From Paenibacillus dendritiformis (GTDB lineage: Bacteria; Bacillota; Bacilli; Paenibacillales; Paenibacillaceae), in assembly GCF_945605565.1 (NCBI RefSeq), contig NZ_OX216966.1, positions 5,324,001 to 5,388,000 of the forward strand: a DNA stretch of 64,000 bases, read 5' to 3'. Below, piece by piece: positions 1-8,814 of the stretch. The notes below the pieces were generated by a model. That model saw nothing but the letters and a program-made list of their open reading frames with translations. It was not told where the DNA came from and did no database searches. Position numbers and translations under genes: made by a program. Each line of letters opens with the position of its first letter. Position 1 is the stretch's first letter.

Positions 1-360
1 GCCGGGCGCGCCGGTGCCGAACACGGTCACATTGTCCGGCCACGCCCACTGCACGCCTTCGTGCAGCGGATCGTGATTGCCGTGTATCAGATAGACCGCA
101 ATCCGGTGCGCCGCCAGCCGTTCCATTCCCCGCTGGAGACGCCACTGGGCCTTGAGCGACCGATCCTTGCCGTCATACAGGTCGCCGCTGACGACGACGA
201 AGGCGGCCTGCTCCTGCACCGCCAGATCCACGAGCGCGTCCCACGCGGCGAAGGTCGATTCGACGGCGCGCGAGCGCAGCGAAGCCGGCAGCTCCTTCAA
301 GCCACGGAACGGGCTGTCCACATGCAGGTCTGCCGCATGTATGAAGCGAAACGCATTCAA
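1..360 (-). CDS. Metallophosphoesterase / DNA repair exonuclease (SbcD/YhaO-like), C-terminal part outside window
   Basis: Reading the minus strand from a TTG at 360 gives an open frame to the window edge. The N-terminus reads FIHAADLHVDSPFRGL, the first metal-binding block of calcineurin-type phosphoesterases (DxH). It is followed by VVSGDLYDG (GD block) and LIHGNHD (the GNHD block), all in the expected order and spacing within the first 120 residues. These residues bind two metal ions in SbcD/Mre11-type nucleases; YhaO of Bacillus is the closest style of protein by eye. The TTG start is chosen because a purine-rich AGGAGAGG run lies just upstream and no ATG in frame fits. The gene is partial: the catalytic end and any AAA partner lie outside the window. 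Nuclease versus general phosphoesterase cannot be decided here. Confidence 0.85.
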   Translation of the reverse strand, partial: MNAFRFIHAADLHVDSPFRGLKELPASLRSRAVESTFAAWDALVDLAVQEQAAFVVVSGDLYDGKDRSLKAQWRLQRGMERLAAHRIAVYLIHGNHDPLHEGVQWAWPDNVTVFGTGAPG

Positions 361-451
361 CTTCCTCTCTCCTCTCCTGGTCGTGCGCGAACGCCCGGCA
401 GATGCCGCCGGGCGTTCGAATGGCTGGATGGACATTCTCCGAACGAAGAAG

Positions 452-1582
452 TCAATCCTTGACGCGGAAGCGGAGATAGATCCGCTTCAGATCGTTCACG
501 ACGCCGCTCAGCGAGTAATCCTGCTTCGCCTTTGTCCAGGCCGTCCGTGACAGCTCATAGCGGAACGCCGGGTCCGTCATGACCCGATCCAGCGCCGCGG
601 CGAGGGCCTCCGGCTCGTCGACGGGCACGAGCAGTCCGTTCACCCCGTCGGTGATCTGCTCGGCGATGCCGCCGACATTCGTTCCCACCAGGGCGAGCCC
701 GCACAGCGCCGCCTCCGCGAACACCGAGCCGAACGCCTCCGCGCGGGATGGCAGCACGAAGATGTCCGAGAACGGCATGAACTCCTCCGGATGGAGCATA
801 TAACCATAAAATATCGTCTCGTCATAGATGCCCAGCTCCTGAGCGAGCCGCTCCAGATCCTCGCGGATCGGACCGTCGCCGATAATGTGGAGCACATAAG
901 GACGGCCGCGCCGCTTCAGCTCGGCGCAAGCCCGTAGGAGCACGTCGAGCCCCTTCGCCGGGACAAGCCGGCATACGACAATGAGCTGGGGCACTTCATT
1001 CTCATGGGCAATCGGCCGGAACCGCTTCTCGTCGAAGCCGTTCGGCAGCACCTCGATCCGCTCCGGACGCGCGACGTAGGGCGCCAGGTCATGCCGGAAC
1101 GAATTCGATACCGTCATCATCAGATCGACATGCGCTTCCAGTTCCCCGTACAGAGAGGTCAGGAAGCGGAACTCCGGTCCGTCCGGCTCGATTTTGCCGT
1201 TCAGAAGCAGCTCCCGCTCATAGCTGGAATGAACCGTCAGAATGACTGGCGTCTCGGGGAAGAGCCGCTTCATCACCCAGCCGGCAATCGGATGATGGGC
1301 ATGGATGAGATCATAAGAGGAGGTGATTCGCCGTCTCGTCCACCATATGTAATCGCGGATCGTCTGAATATATTTGTCTACGATCGGAGAATCGCCGTAT
1401 GCGGTCCAGTCGAAGGTCGCGAACGCGATCTCCTCCTGCCCTTTGCCCCGCAGCCGCTTGGGCAGCGAGAACAGCTCCATCTCCCATCGGGGGAGCTGGA
1501 ACCGGTCTTGTATATATGGAACCATGGAGGACACGCCTCCCGGCTGTTCCGGCGGGAAAAACAACGCCTGCAATATTTTCAT
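452..1582 (-). CDS. GT4-family glycosyltransferase
   Basis: A 376-residue GT-B fold glycosyltransferase of family 4. The N-terminal domain opens with MKILQALFFPPEQPGGVSS, the acceptor-side glycine loop, and has DLIHAHHPIAG. The C-terminal nucleotide-sugar domain has VCRLVPAKGLDVLL, HIIGDGPIREDLE and the donor-binding SRAEAFGSVFAEAALCG, including the E-x7-E pattern. It likely transfers a sugar from a UDP or GDP donor to a lipid or envelope glycan at the cytoplasmic face of the membrane; the substrate is unknown. An ATG 15 bases upstream (1597) is in frame, but AAGGAGG lies between the two ATGs and is correctly spaced only for the one at 1582. The gene stands alone, downstream of a divergent diguanylate cyclase. 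Confidence 0.88.
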   Translation of the reverse strand: MKILQALFFPPEQPGGVSSMVPYIQDRFQLPRWEMELFSLPKRLRGKGQEEIAFATFDWTAYGDSPIVDKYIQTIRDYIWWTRRRITSSYDLIHAHHPIAGWVMKRLFPETPVILTVHSSYERELLLNGKIEPDGPEFRFLTSLYGELEAHVDLMMTVSNSFRHDLAPYVARPERIEVLPNGFDEKRFRPIAHENEVPQLIVVCRLVPAKGLDVLLRACAELKRRGRPYVLHIIGDGPIREDLERLAQELGIYDETIFYGYMLHPEEFMPFSDIFVLPSRAEAFGSVFAEAALCGLALVGTNVGGIAEQITDGVNGLLVPVDEPEALAAALDRVMTDPAFRYELSRTAWTKAKQDYSLSGVVNDLKRIYLRFRVKD

Positions 1583-1667
1583 GCCAGCCTCCTTCATGTT
1601 GCTTTCGCTTTTCGATGTCTACCATTTATGATATATTAGAACATATGTTTCAGTAAAGACTACGCAG

Positions 1668-2864
1668 ATGGAGCTATCGATTGCGATGAATCGGCTTTTT
1701 ATCCCAGAGTTCTCCGGCAGCACCGCCGTCGCGGTGACGTCGGCGTGTATGATGTATATTTTATTCATTATGCTTTTGATGACCGTTCGCCTCTATTCCA
1801 GGCAGCGTTCCGGAGCCTATATTCTATTCATCGCGGCCCTGCTTCTCATCGCGTTCGAGCGGACGTTGGACCTTACCGATTATGAATGGTTTCCCGGATG
1901 GTTCGACCAGTATGGCATAGGAAGAACGGCTCTGCAAGCGTTTTCTTTTTTGCTGATGAATCTGGCGGTGCTGCGGCTGTACAAGCGCAGCAACCGGAGA
2001 ATGCGGGTGTACGCGCTGGCCGCTCTGCTGCTGCTGGCGGGCGCCATCGCCCTATCCCTCATCCTGGCGGAGCAGTACGGAATGTCTGCCAAGCCGACAT
2101 GGCCGCTCATAGTCTATCATATGACGTTCACCGTATTCTGCTATTTCTGGATTGGCCCGCGTGCGGGACAGCGGGTGAAATATGCGTTCACCCTGCTCGT
2201 CAATTTTTTGATGAACTTGTCGTCCGGCGTCAACTCGATCTATTTCAGCGGAATGAACACGCTCCTGTTCTACCTGGAGCACGCGCTTCCGCTCGTTTAT
2301 TTCACGCTCATGTTCTTCATTCTGTTCGAGCGCGTGGTCGAGCATCTTCAGCGGACATACCGATCCTCGATTACCGACGGACTGACCCAGCTGTACAATC
2401 GCCGCTATCTCTTCAAGGCGATGCAGAGCTATGCCCAGAAGGATGCCGCCGTCTCGCTTATTTTCTGCGACATCGACAATTTCAAGAACTTGAACGATAC
2501 GCAGGGGCATGACAAGGCGGATGATGAGCTGAAGCTGGTCTCCGCGATCATTCGGGAGGAAGTCGAGGAAGCCGGCATTCCAGGGCGCTTCGGAGGCGAG
2601 GAACTGGTGGCGCTGATTGTCGATCCCCATGCCCGCGTGGAGCAGCTGGCCGAGAATATCCGCCGGAGAGTGGAGTCGGAGACCAGCGTTACCGTCAGCG
2701 TCGGCCACAGCACGCTGCGCAGCGGGATGACTCCCGAGGAGCTGGTAAGAGAAGCGGATCAGGCGATGTACCACTCGAAGACGACAGGCAAGAATAGAGT
2801 GACCGATTACGAGACCATCGGCAGCCCCCGCCGGCGCAAGCGCGCTTCCGCGGGCGGCCGCTGA
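1668..2864 (+). CDS. Membrane diguanylate cyclase (GGDEF)
   Basis: A 398-residue protein with six or seven hydrophobic segments in residues 10-225, then a GGDEF domain from about residue 235 (DGLTQLYNRRYLF) to 385. The active-site signature is GGEEL near residue 307, with CDIDNF for metal binding and GHDKADDEL for the nucleotide. It should make cyclic di-GMP from two GTP at the membrane. The five-residue-upstream RxxD inhibitory site is not present (that stretch reads EEAG), so product feedback through the I-site is not expected. A weak RBS makes the start uncertain: ATG 1668 or ATG 1686. No EAL domain is attached. A strong hairpin terminator follows at once. Confidence 0.88.
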   Translation: MELSIAMNRLFIPEFSGSTAVAVTSACMMYILFIMLLMTVRLYSRQRSGAYILFIAALLLIAFERTLDLTDYEWFPGWFDQYGIGRTALQAFSFLLMNLAVLRLYKRSNRRMRVYALAALLLLAGAIALSLILAEQYGMSAKPTWPLIVYHMTFTVFCYFWIGPRAGQRVKYAFTLLVNFLMNLSSGVNSIYFSGMNTLLFYLEHALPLVYFTLMFFILFERVVEHLQRTYRSSITDGLTQLYNRRYLFKAMQSYAQKDAAVSLIFCDIDNFKNLNDTQGHDKADDELKLVSAIIREEVEEAGIPGRFGGEELVALIVDPHARVEQLAENIRRRVESETSVTVSVGHSTLRSGMTPEELVREADQAMYHSKTTGKNRVTDYETIGSPRRRKRASAGGR

Positions 2865-2870
2865 ACAGAA

Positions 2871-2904
2871 GCGCCCCTGCCGGAACGGATTCCGGCAGGG
2901 GCGC
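2871..2904. terminator. Bidirectional terminator hairpin
   Basis: A perfect 15-bp stem (GCGCCCCTGCCGGAA with its complement) around a 4-base loop lies between two convergent genes. Neither side has a long T run, so its strength is inferred from the stem. Confidence 0.7.
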
Positions 2905-2914
2905 TGTTCATCTC

Positions 2915-3673
2915 TCACTGCACATCGCGCTTCTGGAAGACGAAGAACGAGATGGCGAGCAGAATGGCAAAATATATCGCGTACATCATAAGGCTGAAGC
3001 CTAACGTCGCCCCTTCATATGGCAATTGGCCTTCTCCGAAATAAGGCCCCCAGTTCAAATGCGGGAACACCAGCCATTTATACCATACCTTCTCATGCAG
3101 CATCATCGCGACGGTTCCGGCGAGCATCTGGAAAATGATCGGCAGCGCGATGGATAATCCCAGACTCCGGGTCAGCACCGCAATCATGAATGCCAGCGTC
3201 AGTTGAAAGGCCGCATCCGAATAACCAAGGAAGAGCGCCACGACCGAATCCATCAAGGAAGCGTCCTCTGCGGACAGATTGAACAGCGCTGCGCCGACAC
3301 CCAATCCAAGCAGTAAAATAATCATATAGGCCGCGAACAGCACGAGGAGCGCATTCACCCATTTCGAGGCCAGGACAAGCGCGCGGCTCGCCGGCCGGAT
3401 TAACAGTTGCTTGATCGTGCCGTCCTTGAATTCGTCCGTAATCGTCTGCGCCGCGACGATAATGATGAAGATCGTGGTCAGCGGCCGGGCGATGAACACG
3501 AACGTATCGGCAAATCCCAAATAAGGCATGGCGCCGTCCTTGAACACGAAAAACCGGGTGACAACGCCGAGCAGCACCGCCATCAACGCGAGAAAAATAT
3601 AATAATACGGAGCTTGCCGCTTGCTGTTCGTCTTCATCCATTCATTCTGGACGAGCGAGAAAAAGTAACTCAT
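2915..3673 (-). CDS. ABC-2 type transporter permease
   Basis: A 252-residue membrane protein with six hydrophobic segments (about residues 25-45, 60-80, 105-130, 145-170, 175-200 and 225-245). The layout is typical of ABC-2/BcrB-like permeases. Its start overlaps the stop of the ATPase gene by four bases (ATGA), so the two are translationally coupled and form a two-gene transporter. The loop reading ADDTITDEFKDGTIKQLLIRPASR-like (seen as TITDEFKDGTIKQLL) is the coupling region usual for this family. The substrate cannot be told; bacitracin-type antibiotics, peptides or lipids are all possible. Confidence 0.87.
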   Translation of the reverse strand: MSYFFSLVQNEWMKTNSKRQAPYYYIFLALMAVLLGVVTRFFVFKDGAMPYLGFADTFVFIARPLTTIFIIIVAAQTITDEFKDGTIKQLLIRPASRALVLASKWVNALLVLFAAYMIILLLGLGVGAALFNLSAEDASLMDSVVALFLGYSDAAFQLTLAFMIAVLTRSLGLSIALPIIFQMLAGTVAMMLHEKVWYKWLVFPHLNWGPYFGEGQLPYEGATLGFSLMMYAIYFAILLAISFFVFQKRDVQ

Positions 3674-4611
3674 TCGATCCGGCCTCCTTTCGTCATCGTC
3701 AGGAAGGTATCTTCCAGCGTCGGCGCCGAGGTCCGGACCTCATAGATCGCGATGCCCGCATGGACCAGCTTCTCGACGACCTTCGGAATCTCGTTCCGCA
3801 TCACGTTCACCGTTATGCCGGAACGCGCTTCGTCCCGGGCCGCTTGCCAGTCGGCCGCAGCGAGCGCCTGCAGCGCTTCCTCGGCCCGGTCCACCTCCAG
3901 ATAGATCGTGGCCGGCCGCGCTTCCGCCACGTCCGCGGACGGATTCAGCTCCCGTTCCCCTACGAATTTGCCGTTCTGGATGATGACGACCCGATCGCAC
4001 ATCAATTCGATCTCCGAGAGAAGATGGCTCGATACGAGAATCGAGATTTTCTCCTCCCGCGCCAGGCGGCGCAAATAGTCGCGCAGCTGCCGGATGCCGG
4101 CCGGATCGAGCCCGTTCGTCGGCTCGTCCAAGATCAGAATCGAAGGATCGTGAAGCAGGGCCTGCGCGATGCCGAGCCGCTGCCGCATCCCCAGCGAGTA
4201 GTTCTTCACCTTTTTGTCTATCGCATTTTCGAGCTCGACGAGCCGCACGATTTCCTCGATCCGCTCCTCGCTGATCGATTTGCCGCTCAAGCGGGCGAAA
4301 TGAAGCAGATTTTTTCGTCCGCTCATAAATTTGTACAGCTCCGGATTTTCGACGACCGCCCCGACATGGGTCATCGCTTTGGCCCGGTCGGTCCGAATGT
4401 CATGGCCCTCAATCCGGATTCGTCCCGAGGTCATGGACATCAGCCCGACGATCATGCGGATCGTTGTCGTCTTGCCTGCGCCGTTCGGACCGAGGAAGCC
4501 ATAGACTTCCCCGCGCCGCACGCGGAACGACAAATTATCGATAATCGTTTTCCCCCGAATTTTCTTCGTCACGCCTTCCAATTCTACAACGGTATCATCG
4601 GTGGCTTGCAT
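3670..4611 (-). CDS. ABC transporter ATP-binding protein (BcrA/NatA-like)
   Basis: A 313-residue ATPase. Walker A is GPNGAGKTT (about residue 42), the signature is YSLGMRQRLGIAQAL, and Walker B is ILILDEPTNGLDP, followed by the H-loop SSHLL. After the nucleotide-binding domain there is a ~90-residue C-terminal extension, as in DrrA/BcrA-type ATPases that work with ABC-2 permeases. The RBS GGAAGGAG is well placed before the ATG at 4611. It is the first gene of a two-gene operon and overlaps the permease gene by four bases. Confidence 0.9.
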   Translation of the reverse strand: MQATDDTVVELEGVTKKIRGKTIIDNLSFRVRRGEVYGFLGPNGAGKTTTIRMIVGLMSMTSGRIRIEGHDIRTDRAKAMTHVGAVVENPELYKFMSGRKNLLHFARLSGKSISEERIEEIVRLVELENAIDKKVKNYSLGMRQRLGIAQALLHDPSILILDEPTNGLDPAGIRQLRDYLRRLAREEKISILVSSHLLSEIELMCDRVVIIQNGKFVGERELNPSADVAEARPATIYLEVDRAEEALQALAAADWQAARDEARSGITVNVMRNEIPKVVEKLVHAGIAIYEVRTSAPTLEDTFLTMTKGGRIE

Positions 4612-4996
4612 CGAATCTCACTCCTTCCAAAGTACAGCTGCTCATGTTGCTTCATCTCTCTGACTTACTTTACCGGATTCTTCCCTTCATTCCAACTGCG
4701 GAATCCACATTGCCGCGACTGGCGATCGGACAGGACATCTATTACGTACGCATCATCGGCCAACTCGTTTCGCTTGCGTCCAAATTCCTTCGGTCTGCAG
4801 GCCTGCTTTTTCGCTCGGCAGCCCGTTCGGAACGAACCATCCGGCGGGATGCTTTGCCGTATGCTTCAGGGGCTCTGTTCATGCGGCCTGGGAGAATACG
4901 CATCTATAATTGAATCATTCAATTGGATTATAGTAAAATTGTAACGGCTTTACGATCATGATCTGCACTGAGTATATCACGCGATAGGGGGAAGGC
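4612..4996. other. Intergenic region between divergent genes
   Basis: No supported gene lies in these 385 bases. They must hold the promoters of the ABC operon (minus) and of the small membrane protein (plus). The only structure noticed is the palindrome at 4909-4923. Confidence 0.5.
4909..4923. promoter_or_regulatory. 15-bp palindrome, possible operator
   Basis: ATTGAATCATTCAAT is a perfect dyad around a single central base, in an AT-rich stretch with TATAAT-like hexamers on both strands. It lies between the divergent ABC operon and the small membrane protein gene. A regulator is inferred, not known. Confidence 0.35.
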
Positions 4997-5179
4997 ATGG
5001 ATATCTTCGGATTCATTTATACCTTTCTGGCGGGAGTTTTATTTTTGACGGTCGGTATGATCGCTTCCTTCCCTCCTCCCCGATTGCCATGGTTTATCAG
5101 AATCATGATGTTATGTATTGGAATCGCCTTTGTTTTCTATTCCATAATGAGCATCCTTGACCTTATTTTCTTATTTTAA
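4997..5179 (+). CDS. Small two-helix membrane protein, unknown
   Basis: A 60-residue protein, almost entirely hydrophobic: one helix at residues 5-25, a short Pro-rich turn (FPPPRLPW), and a second helix at 33-58. A strong purine RBS (AGGGGGAAGG) stands in front of the ATG, which supports real translation. No family was recognised. It is followed by a hairpin terminator and is probably transcribed alone. Confidence 0.65.
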   Translation: MDIFGFIYTFLAGVLFLTVGMIASFPPPRLPWFIRIMMLCIGIAFVFYSIMSILDLIFLF

Positions 5180-5277
5180 AAGTTTCCCGTGAACCTTGCA
5201 GGTTCTGCACCATGTCATGACCGTAGGCCGGATTCCGGCCCGCCGTTCAGGGCAAGATACATGAGAAAGCGCAGATT

Positions 5278-5315
5278 GCCGCTCGTTCTCTTCCCGGGAA
5301 TCAGCGGCTTTTTTC
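5278..5315 (+). terminator. Rho-independent terminator
   Basis: GCCGCT pairs with AGCGGC across a ~19-base loop that contains a short CCCGGG core, followed by six T. It sits about 100 bases after the small membrane protein gene. Confidence 0.55.
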
Positions 5316-5367
5316 TTGCCGGGATGACGAGGGCATGGCCCATTTTATCATACAAGGAGTTAATGCG

Positions 5368-6798
5368 ATGTCACTATCACTGCCTGATGAATTGCCTCTG
5401 GCTTATCAAGAACAGATGAAGCGCCAATTCGAAGCGGACGGCGAGCCGTTCGCCCCCTTCCTCGACAGCTACAAAGAGCCCCGGACCTACGGCCTGCGCA
5501 TTCAGCCCGGGAAGTGGAGCCGGCATGAGACGGCCCGCCGGAACGCGGCCGCCCTCTTCGGTCTGGAGCCCGTCCCTTGGTGTCCGGAAGGATATTACTA
5601 TGAAGAATCGGCCCGGCCCGGGAAGCATCCCTACCATCATGCCGGATTGTATTACATTCAGGAGCCTTCCGCCATGTCTGCCGCCGAGCTCCTCGATCCG
5701 CAGCCGGGCGAGTTCGTGCTGGATCTGGCCGCGGCTCCGGGAGGGAAGGCGACGCAGATTGCCGGGAGGATGAGGGGCGAAGGACTGCTTATCGCCAACG
5801 AGATCCACCCGCAGCGAGCCAAAATACTGGCCGAAAATATGGAACGGATGGGCATCGTCAACTGCATCGTCACCCAGTCGGATCCGCATGCATTAGCCGA
5901 ACGGTTCCCGTACAGCTTCGACCGCATTATGCTGGATGCGCCCTGCTCCGGCGAAGGGATGTTCCGCAAAGATCCGGAAGCGGTCAAGGAATGGTCACCC
6001 GAGCATGTGGAGGCATGCGCGCTCCGTCAGAGAGATATTATCCGGGCGGCTGTCCGGATGCTTCGGCCGGGAGGAAGCCTCGTCTATTCGACCTGCACCT
6101 TCAATCGTCAGGAAAACGAGAACATCATCGCTCATTGGCTGGAGGCGTATCCCGAATTCGAGCTGGTGCGCATGGAACGTCTGTGGCCGCACCGCCATCG
6201 GGGCGAAGGGCATTTCGTCGCGCTGTTGAAGAAATCCCTCTCCGCGCCAGGCGCGGCGGACGGAACGGCCTGTGCGCCATCCGGCCGGCGCGGCGGGCGC
6301 AAGGGCACAGGCTCTGCCGGAGCGAATGCGGCGGCGGCCGCGTTCCGGCAGTACGCCGAATGGGCCCGCGAGCATCTGCCCGGCCTGGAGCTTCCGCCAG
6401 GGAGGCCGCTGCTGTTCGGGGACGAGCTGTACTACGTTCCCGATGCTCATCCTGCGGCGCGGGCGCTGCTGGATGACGCTTCCGTATTCGCCGGGTTGCG
6501 CCTGCCCCGTCCCGGGCTTCATCTCGCCCATATGCGCAAGAACCGCATCGAACCGGCCCATGCGCTCGCGATGGCCTGCGCCGCCGCGGACCAGGCCGCG
6601 CTCTGCTGCGACATGGCGGCGGACGATCCGCGCATTGCCGCTTATCTGCGCGGCGAACCGATCGCGCTGAACCCGGAACTTGGCGCCGCCAAGGGCTGGA
6701 CCCTCGTCGCCGTCGACGGCCTGCCGATCGGCTGGGGCAAAGCGTCCGACGGCATGATCAAAAACCATCTTCCCAAAGGCCTCCGCGCGCTCAGTTAA
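5368..6798 (+). CDS. rsmF: RsmF-like 16S rRNA (cytosine-C5) methyltransferase
   Basis: A 476-residue SAM-dependent RNA m5C methyltransferase of the NOL1/NOP2/Sun family. The SAM loop is AAPGGKATQIAGRM (about residue 120). The two catalytic cysteines are visible in DAPCSGEGMFRKDPEA and in YSTCTFNRQENE. The extra ~180-residue C-terminal part matches the RsmF/YebU arrangement (methyltransferase followed by RNA-binding domains) rather than RsmB. The start at 5368 is preferred because AAGGAG lies eight bases upstream; an upstream in-frame ATG at 5335 has no RBS. A low-complexity Gly/Ala/Arg linker (about residues 300-325) separates the two halves. The target base in this organism is inferred from the family. 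Confidence 0.87.
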   Translation: MSLSLPDELPLAYQEQMKRQFEADGEPFAPFLDSYKEPRTYGLRIQPGKWSRHETARRNAAALFGLEPVPWCPEGYYYEESARPGKHPYHHAGLYYIQEPSAMSAAELLDPQPGEFVLDLAAAPGGKATQIAGRMRGEGLLIANEIHPQRAKILAENMERMGIVNCIVTQSDPHALAERFPYSFDRIMLDAPCSGEGMFRKDPEAVKEWSPEHVEACALRQRDIIRAAVRMLRPGGSLVYSTCTFNRQENENIIAHWLEAYPEFELVRMERLWPHRHRGEGHFVALLKKSLSAPGAADGTACAPSGRRGGRKGTGSAGANAAAAAFRQYAEWAREHLPGLELPPGRPLLFGDELYYVPDAHPAARALLDDASVFAGLRLPRPGLHLAHMRKNRIEPAHALAMACAAADQAALCCDMAADDPRIAAYLRGEPIALNPELGAAKGWTLVAVDGLPIGWGKASDGMIKNHLPKGLRALS

Positions 6799-6833
6799 GC
6801 AAGAGGTTGTCCATCTCCCGCTCAACACAAAAA

Positions 6834-6895
6834 AACCGCTGACCTTGCAGCTTCAAATGCCCCTTGGGAGCTTTGCCTCTGCAAGGTTAACGGTT
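6834..6895 (-). terminator. Terminator of the minus-strand hypothetical gene
   Basis: A 17-bp imperfect stem (AACCGCTGACCTTGCAG with CTGCAAGGTTAACGGTT), followed on the minus strand by a run of T. The stem overlaps the stop codon of the gene ending at 6894. Confidence 0.7.
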
Positions 6896-7592
6896 ACCCC
6901 TGTCCGTTGGACGCGCAATCCACGATCAATTCGTCAATCATCTCGTTATGGAACATCATCGTCAGATGGAGCGACTGCACCTGCTTATCCTTCGCCAATT
7001 GACAGGCGAGCTCCTGGCCGATGCAGGCCCGATCGGCTCCCGTTCCCGGCACCCGAAAATCGATATACCCGGACATTGCCGGCCCGTCGGTGCTGATGGT
7101 CGCCTCTCCGACCGGCAGAGAGCCGTTATGATCGCGGTAAATATCATAGAGCAGCGCGCTGCCGTCATCCCGCGCCAAAATCACGTGAATCCGATCGCCC
7201 GCTCCTTCTGTCATGTCTTCCTCGTCCGGAGCAAGCTCCAGCCCGTCTTCCGGGCCGATGCCGAGCGGCCCTGCTTGCGGCCCTGGCGCCTCTGCCCGAT
7301 ATTCCGCAGCATCATCATTCGTGACGATGCGCTGCACTTGTCCCGTCACGAACACGACCTCCAGATCGGCGACGCCCAGCGCATCCGCCGTATGCCGGAC
7401 ATAGCGCTCGACCTGTTCCTCGATAGCGGTCCGGTGCCGCTCCTGCACATCGGTTCCGTCCATGACGAAGATTCCTTGAAGCCGTTCCCGCTCCCGGTAT
7501 AGCCAGATGAACTCCCCTGCGTAGGCTCCGTTGAACAGCACGTCCTGCGATTCCCCGCTTGCCGTCCGGAAGTCAGGGCGAAATTGAATCAT
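6894..7592 (-). CDS. Conserved-looking hypothetical protein, acidic, 232 aa
   Basis: No family was recognised. The protein is soluble, with no signal peptide or membrane segment, and strongly acidic, with a Pro/Gly/Glu-rich middle linker (about residues 100-130). The N-terminal half has a beta-rich FNGAYAGEFIWLYRER block followed by a helical stretch (HRTAIEEQVERYVRHTADAL). The C-terminal half has IHVILARDDGSALLYDIYRD and the two-cysteine ADRACIGQELACQL. The start at 7592 follows GGGAGG at good spacing; a farther ATG (7613) has no RBS. A terminator overlaps its stop codon, so it appears to be a one-gene unit. Confidence 0.65.
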   Translation of the reverse strand: MIQFRPDFRTASGESQDVLFNGAYAGEFIWLYRERERLQGIFVMDGTDVQERHRTAIEEQVERYVRHTADALGVADLEVVFVTGQVQRIVTNDDAAEYRAEAPGPQAGPLGIGPEDGLELAPDEEDMTEGAGDRIHVILARDDGSALLYDIYRDHNGSLPVGEATISTDGPAMSGYIDFRVPGTGADRACIGQELACQLAKDKQVQSLHLTMMFHNEMIDELIVDCASNGQG

Positions 7593-7809
7593 CTGCGTGT
7601 CCTCCCTTACCATTTCCGGTATATCCGGTATACTATAAGGTTGCCCGTTCCTTGCCGTTACAATCCCCCAGAAGGCTCAGGATATCCGTCCAATCGAAGC
7701 CGGATTCCCTTGCATATTCTGTGGATGTCGGAACAAGGGGAGGACACCGCCCCGTTGGCGCATCCATCGCTCTGTTCCGCTTCATATCGAACAAGGGAGG
7801 AATGTTTCC

Positions 7810-7902
7810 ATGGGTGCAGGATTTGGGCATTTCACATCGACAGGCGTCATTCTCGTATTGTTCATTTTGCTGGTCATCGTATCGAAAGCGTTCATCTACT
7901 AA
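7810..7902 (+). CDS. YjcZ-type tiny hydrophobic protein (30 aa)
   Basis: A 30-residue peptide gene with GGGAGG eight bases before the ATG. The product starts MGAGFGHFTSTG and continues into a single hydrophobic helix, VILVLFILLVIVSK. A close paralogue lies at 40845-40946 (shared TSTG-ILVLFILLVIVS core). This is the signature of YjcZ-family small proteins, reported in Bacillus spores; the spore link is family knowledge, not seen here. Likely membrane-inserted. Confidence 0.85.
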   Translation: MGAGFGHFTSTGVILVLFILLVIVSKAFIY

Positions 7903-7924
7903 CAGAAACAGCAGGAACAAGCAA

Positions 7925-7942
7925 GGCGGGGATGCCCCCGCC
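7925..7942. terminator. Short GC-rich hairpin
   Basis: GGCGGGG pairs with CCCCGCC over a four-base loop between convergent genes. There is no T run, so terminator function is only likely. Confidence 0.4.
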
Positions 7943-7973
7943 TATTCCGCGTTAGCCCGTCCATCGCAGAAGC

Positions 7974-8786
7974 CTAACGCGCTCCCGCTTCCAGACAGTG
8001 CTTGACTAGCGCATCATGCACGCCTTCTTCATTGTTCGACTTCGTGACTTCCTGTGCGGCCGCTTTCACCTCAATCGGCGCATTATCCATTGCGATGCCC
8101 ATGCCCGCAAATTGAATCATCGACAGATCGTTATAGTAATTGCCGATGGCGAGCACCTGCTCCGGGGCAATGCCGCGAAGCTCCGCCAGCTTCGCCAGCG
8201 CGCTGCCCTTGGTCGCATCCTGGTGCATAATATCAATGAAATAATCACCGGAGCGGATATAATGCAATTGATGATCCCACAGGCCCAATTCCGCCTCCAC
8301 CCGATCCATCTCTTCTTTTTGCCCGCTTATCGTCATTTTGACCGGCGCGTCATCCAGCGCGTCCCAGCTTGGAAGCTGCTTCGGCTCGATAAGGAACTGC
8401 GCGTAGAGATCCAGCATCTCCGGCATCATCCCCTCCCGGTCATCCACGTACAGATCGAACACCGTATTGATATTGAAATGAACGCCTTGCTCGCGGCAAT
8501 ATTGAATATACGGCTCCAGATCCTGCGGCGGAATATCGAACCGGTGCAGAACGCGCCGGCCCTTCGATGCGACGGTCGCCGCTCCGTTATGCGTAATGAC
8601 AACCCCTTCCAGCCCCAGCTCGTCCAAATAAGGCAGCGTGCTCTGCGGGGCGCGTCCGGTGCAGAGCACAATCTCCGCACCTTGCTCCGCTACGCTGCGT
8701 ATCGTAGCGGCCGTTCGCCCCGTAATCGCGTGATCGTCATTCAACAGCGTCCCGTCCATATCCAAGGCAATCATTCGGTAATTCAT
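7974..8786 (-). CDS. Cof-type HAD-superfamily phosphatase
   Basis: A 270-residue haloacid dehalogenase-like hydrolase. Motif I is ALDMDGTLLNDD (nucleophile and acid aspartates), motif II is CTGRAP, the lysine of motif III is in HQDATKGSAL, and motif IV is IGNYYNDLSMI. The large C2-type cap insert (residues ~85-190) makes it a Cof/YkrA-like enzyme acting on small sugar phosphates or nucleotides; the exact substrate is unknown. The ATG at 8786 is chosen for its GGGGAGAG RBS; a longer frame to 8825 would run into the next gene. It follows the rsuA-like gene by 28 bases on the same strand and is probably co-transcribed. Confidence 0.87.
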   Translation of the reverse strand: MNYRMIALDMDGTLLNDDHAITGRTAATIRSVAEQGAEIVLCTGRAPQSTLPYLDELGLEGVVITHNGAATVASKGRRVLHRFDIPPQDLEPYIQYCREQGVHFNINTVFDLYVDDREGMMPEMLDLYAQFLIEPKQLPSWDALDDAPVKMTISGQKEEMDRVEAELGLWDHQLHYIRSGDYFIDIMHQDATKGSALAKLAELRGIAPEQVLAIGNYYNDLSMIQFAGMGIAMDNAPIEVKAAAQEVTKSNNEEGVHDALVKHCLEAGAR

Positions 8787-8814
8787 AGGTCTTCTCTCTC
8801 CCCTTCTGTCGGTT

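Noticed and set aside
4644..4913. 89-codon plus-strand frame in the 4.6-5.0 kb gap
   Set aside because: No RBS and no hydrophobic or domain pattern; the real gene starts at 4997.
3760..4944. 394-codon plus-strand frame
   Set aside because: Antisense shadow of the ABC ATPase gene, which has all the family motifs.
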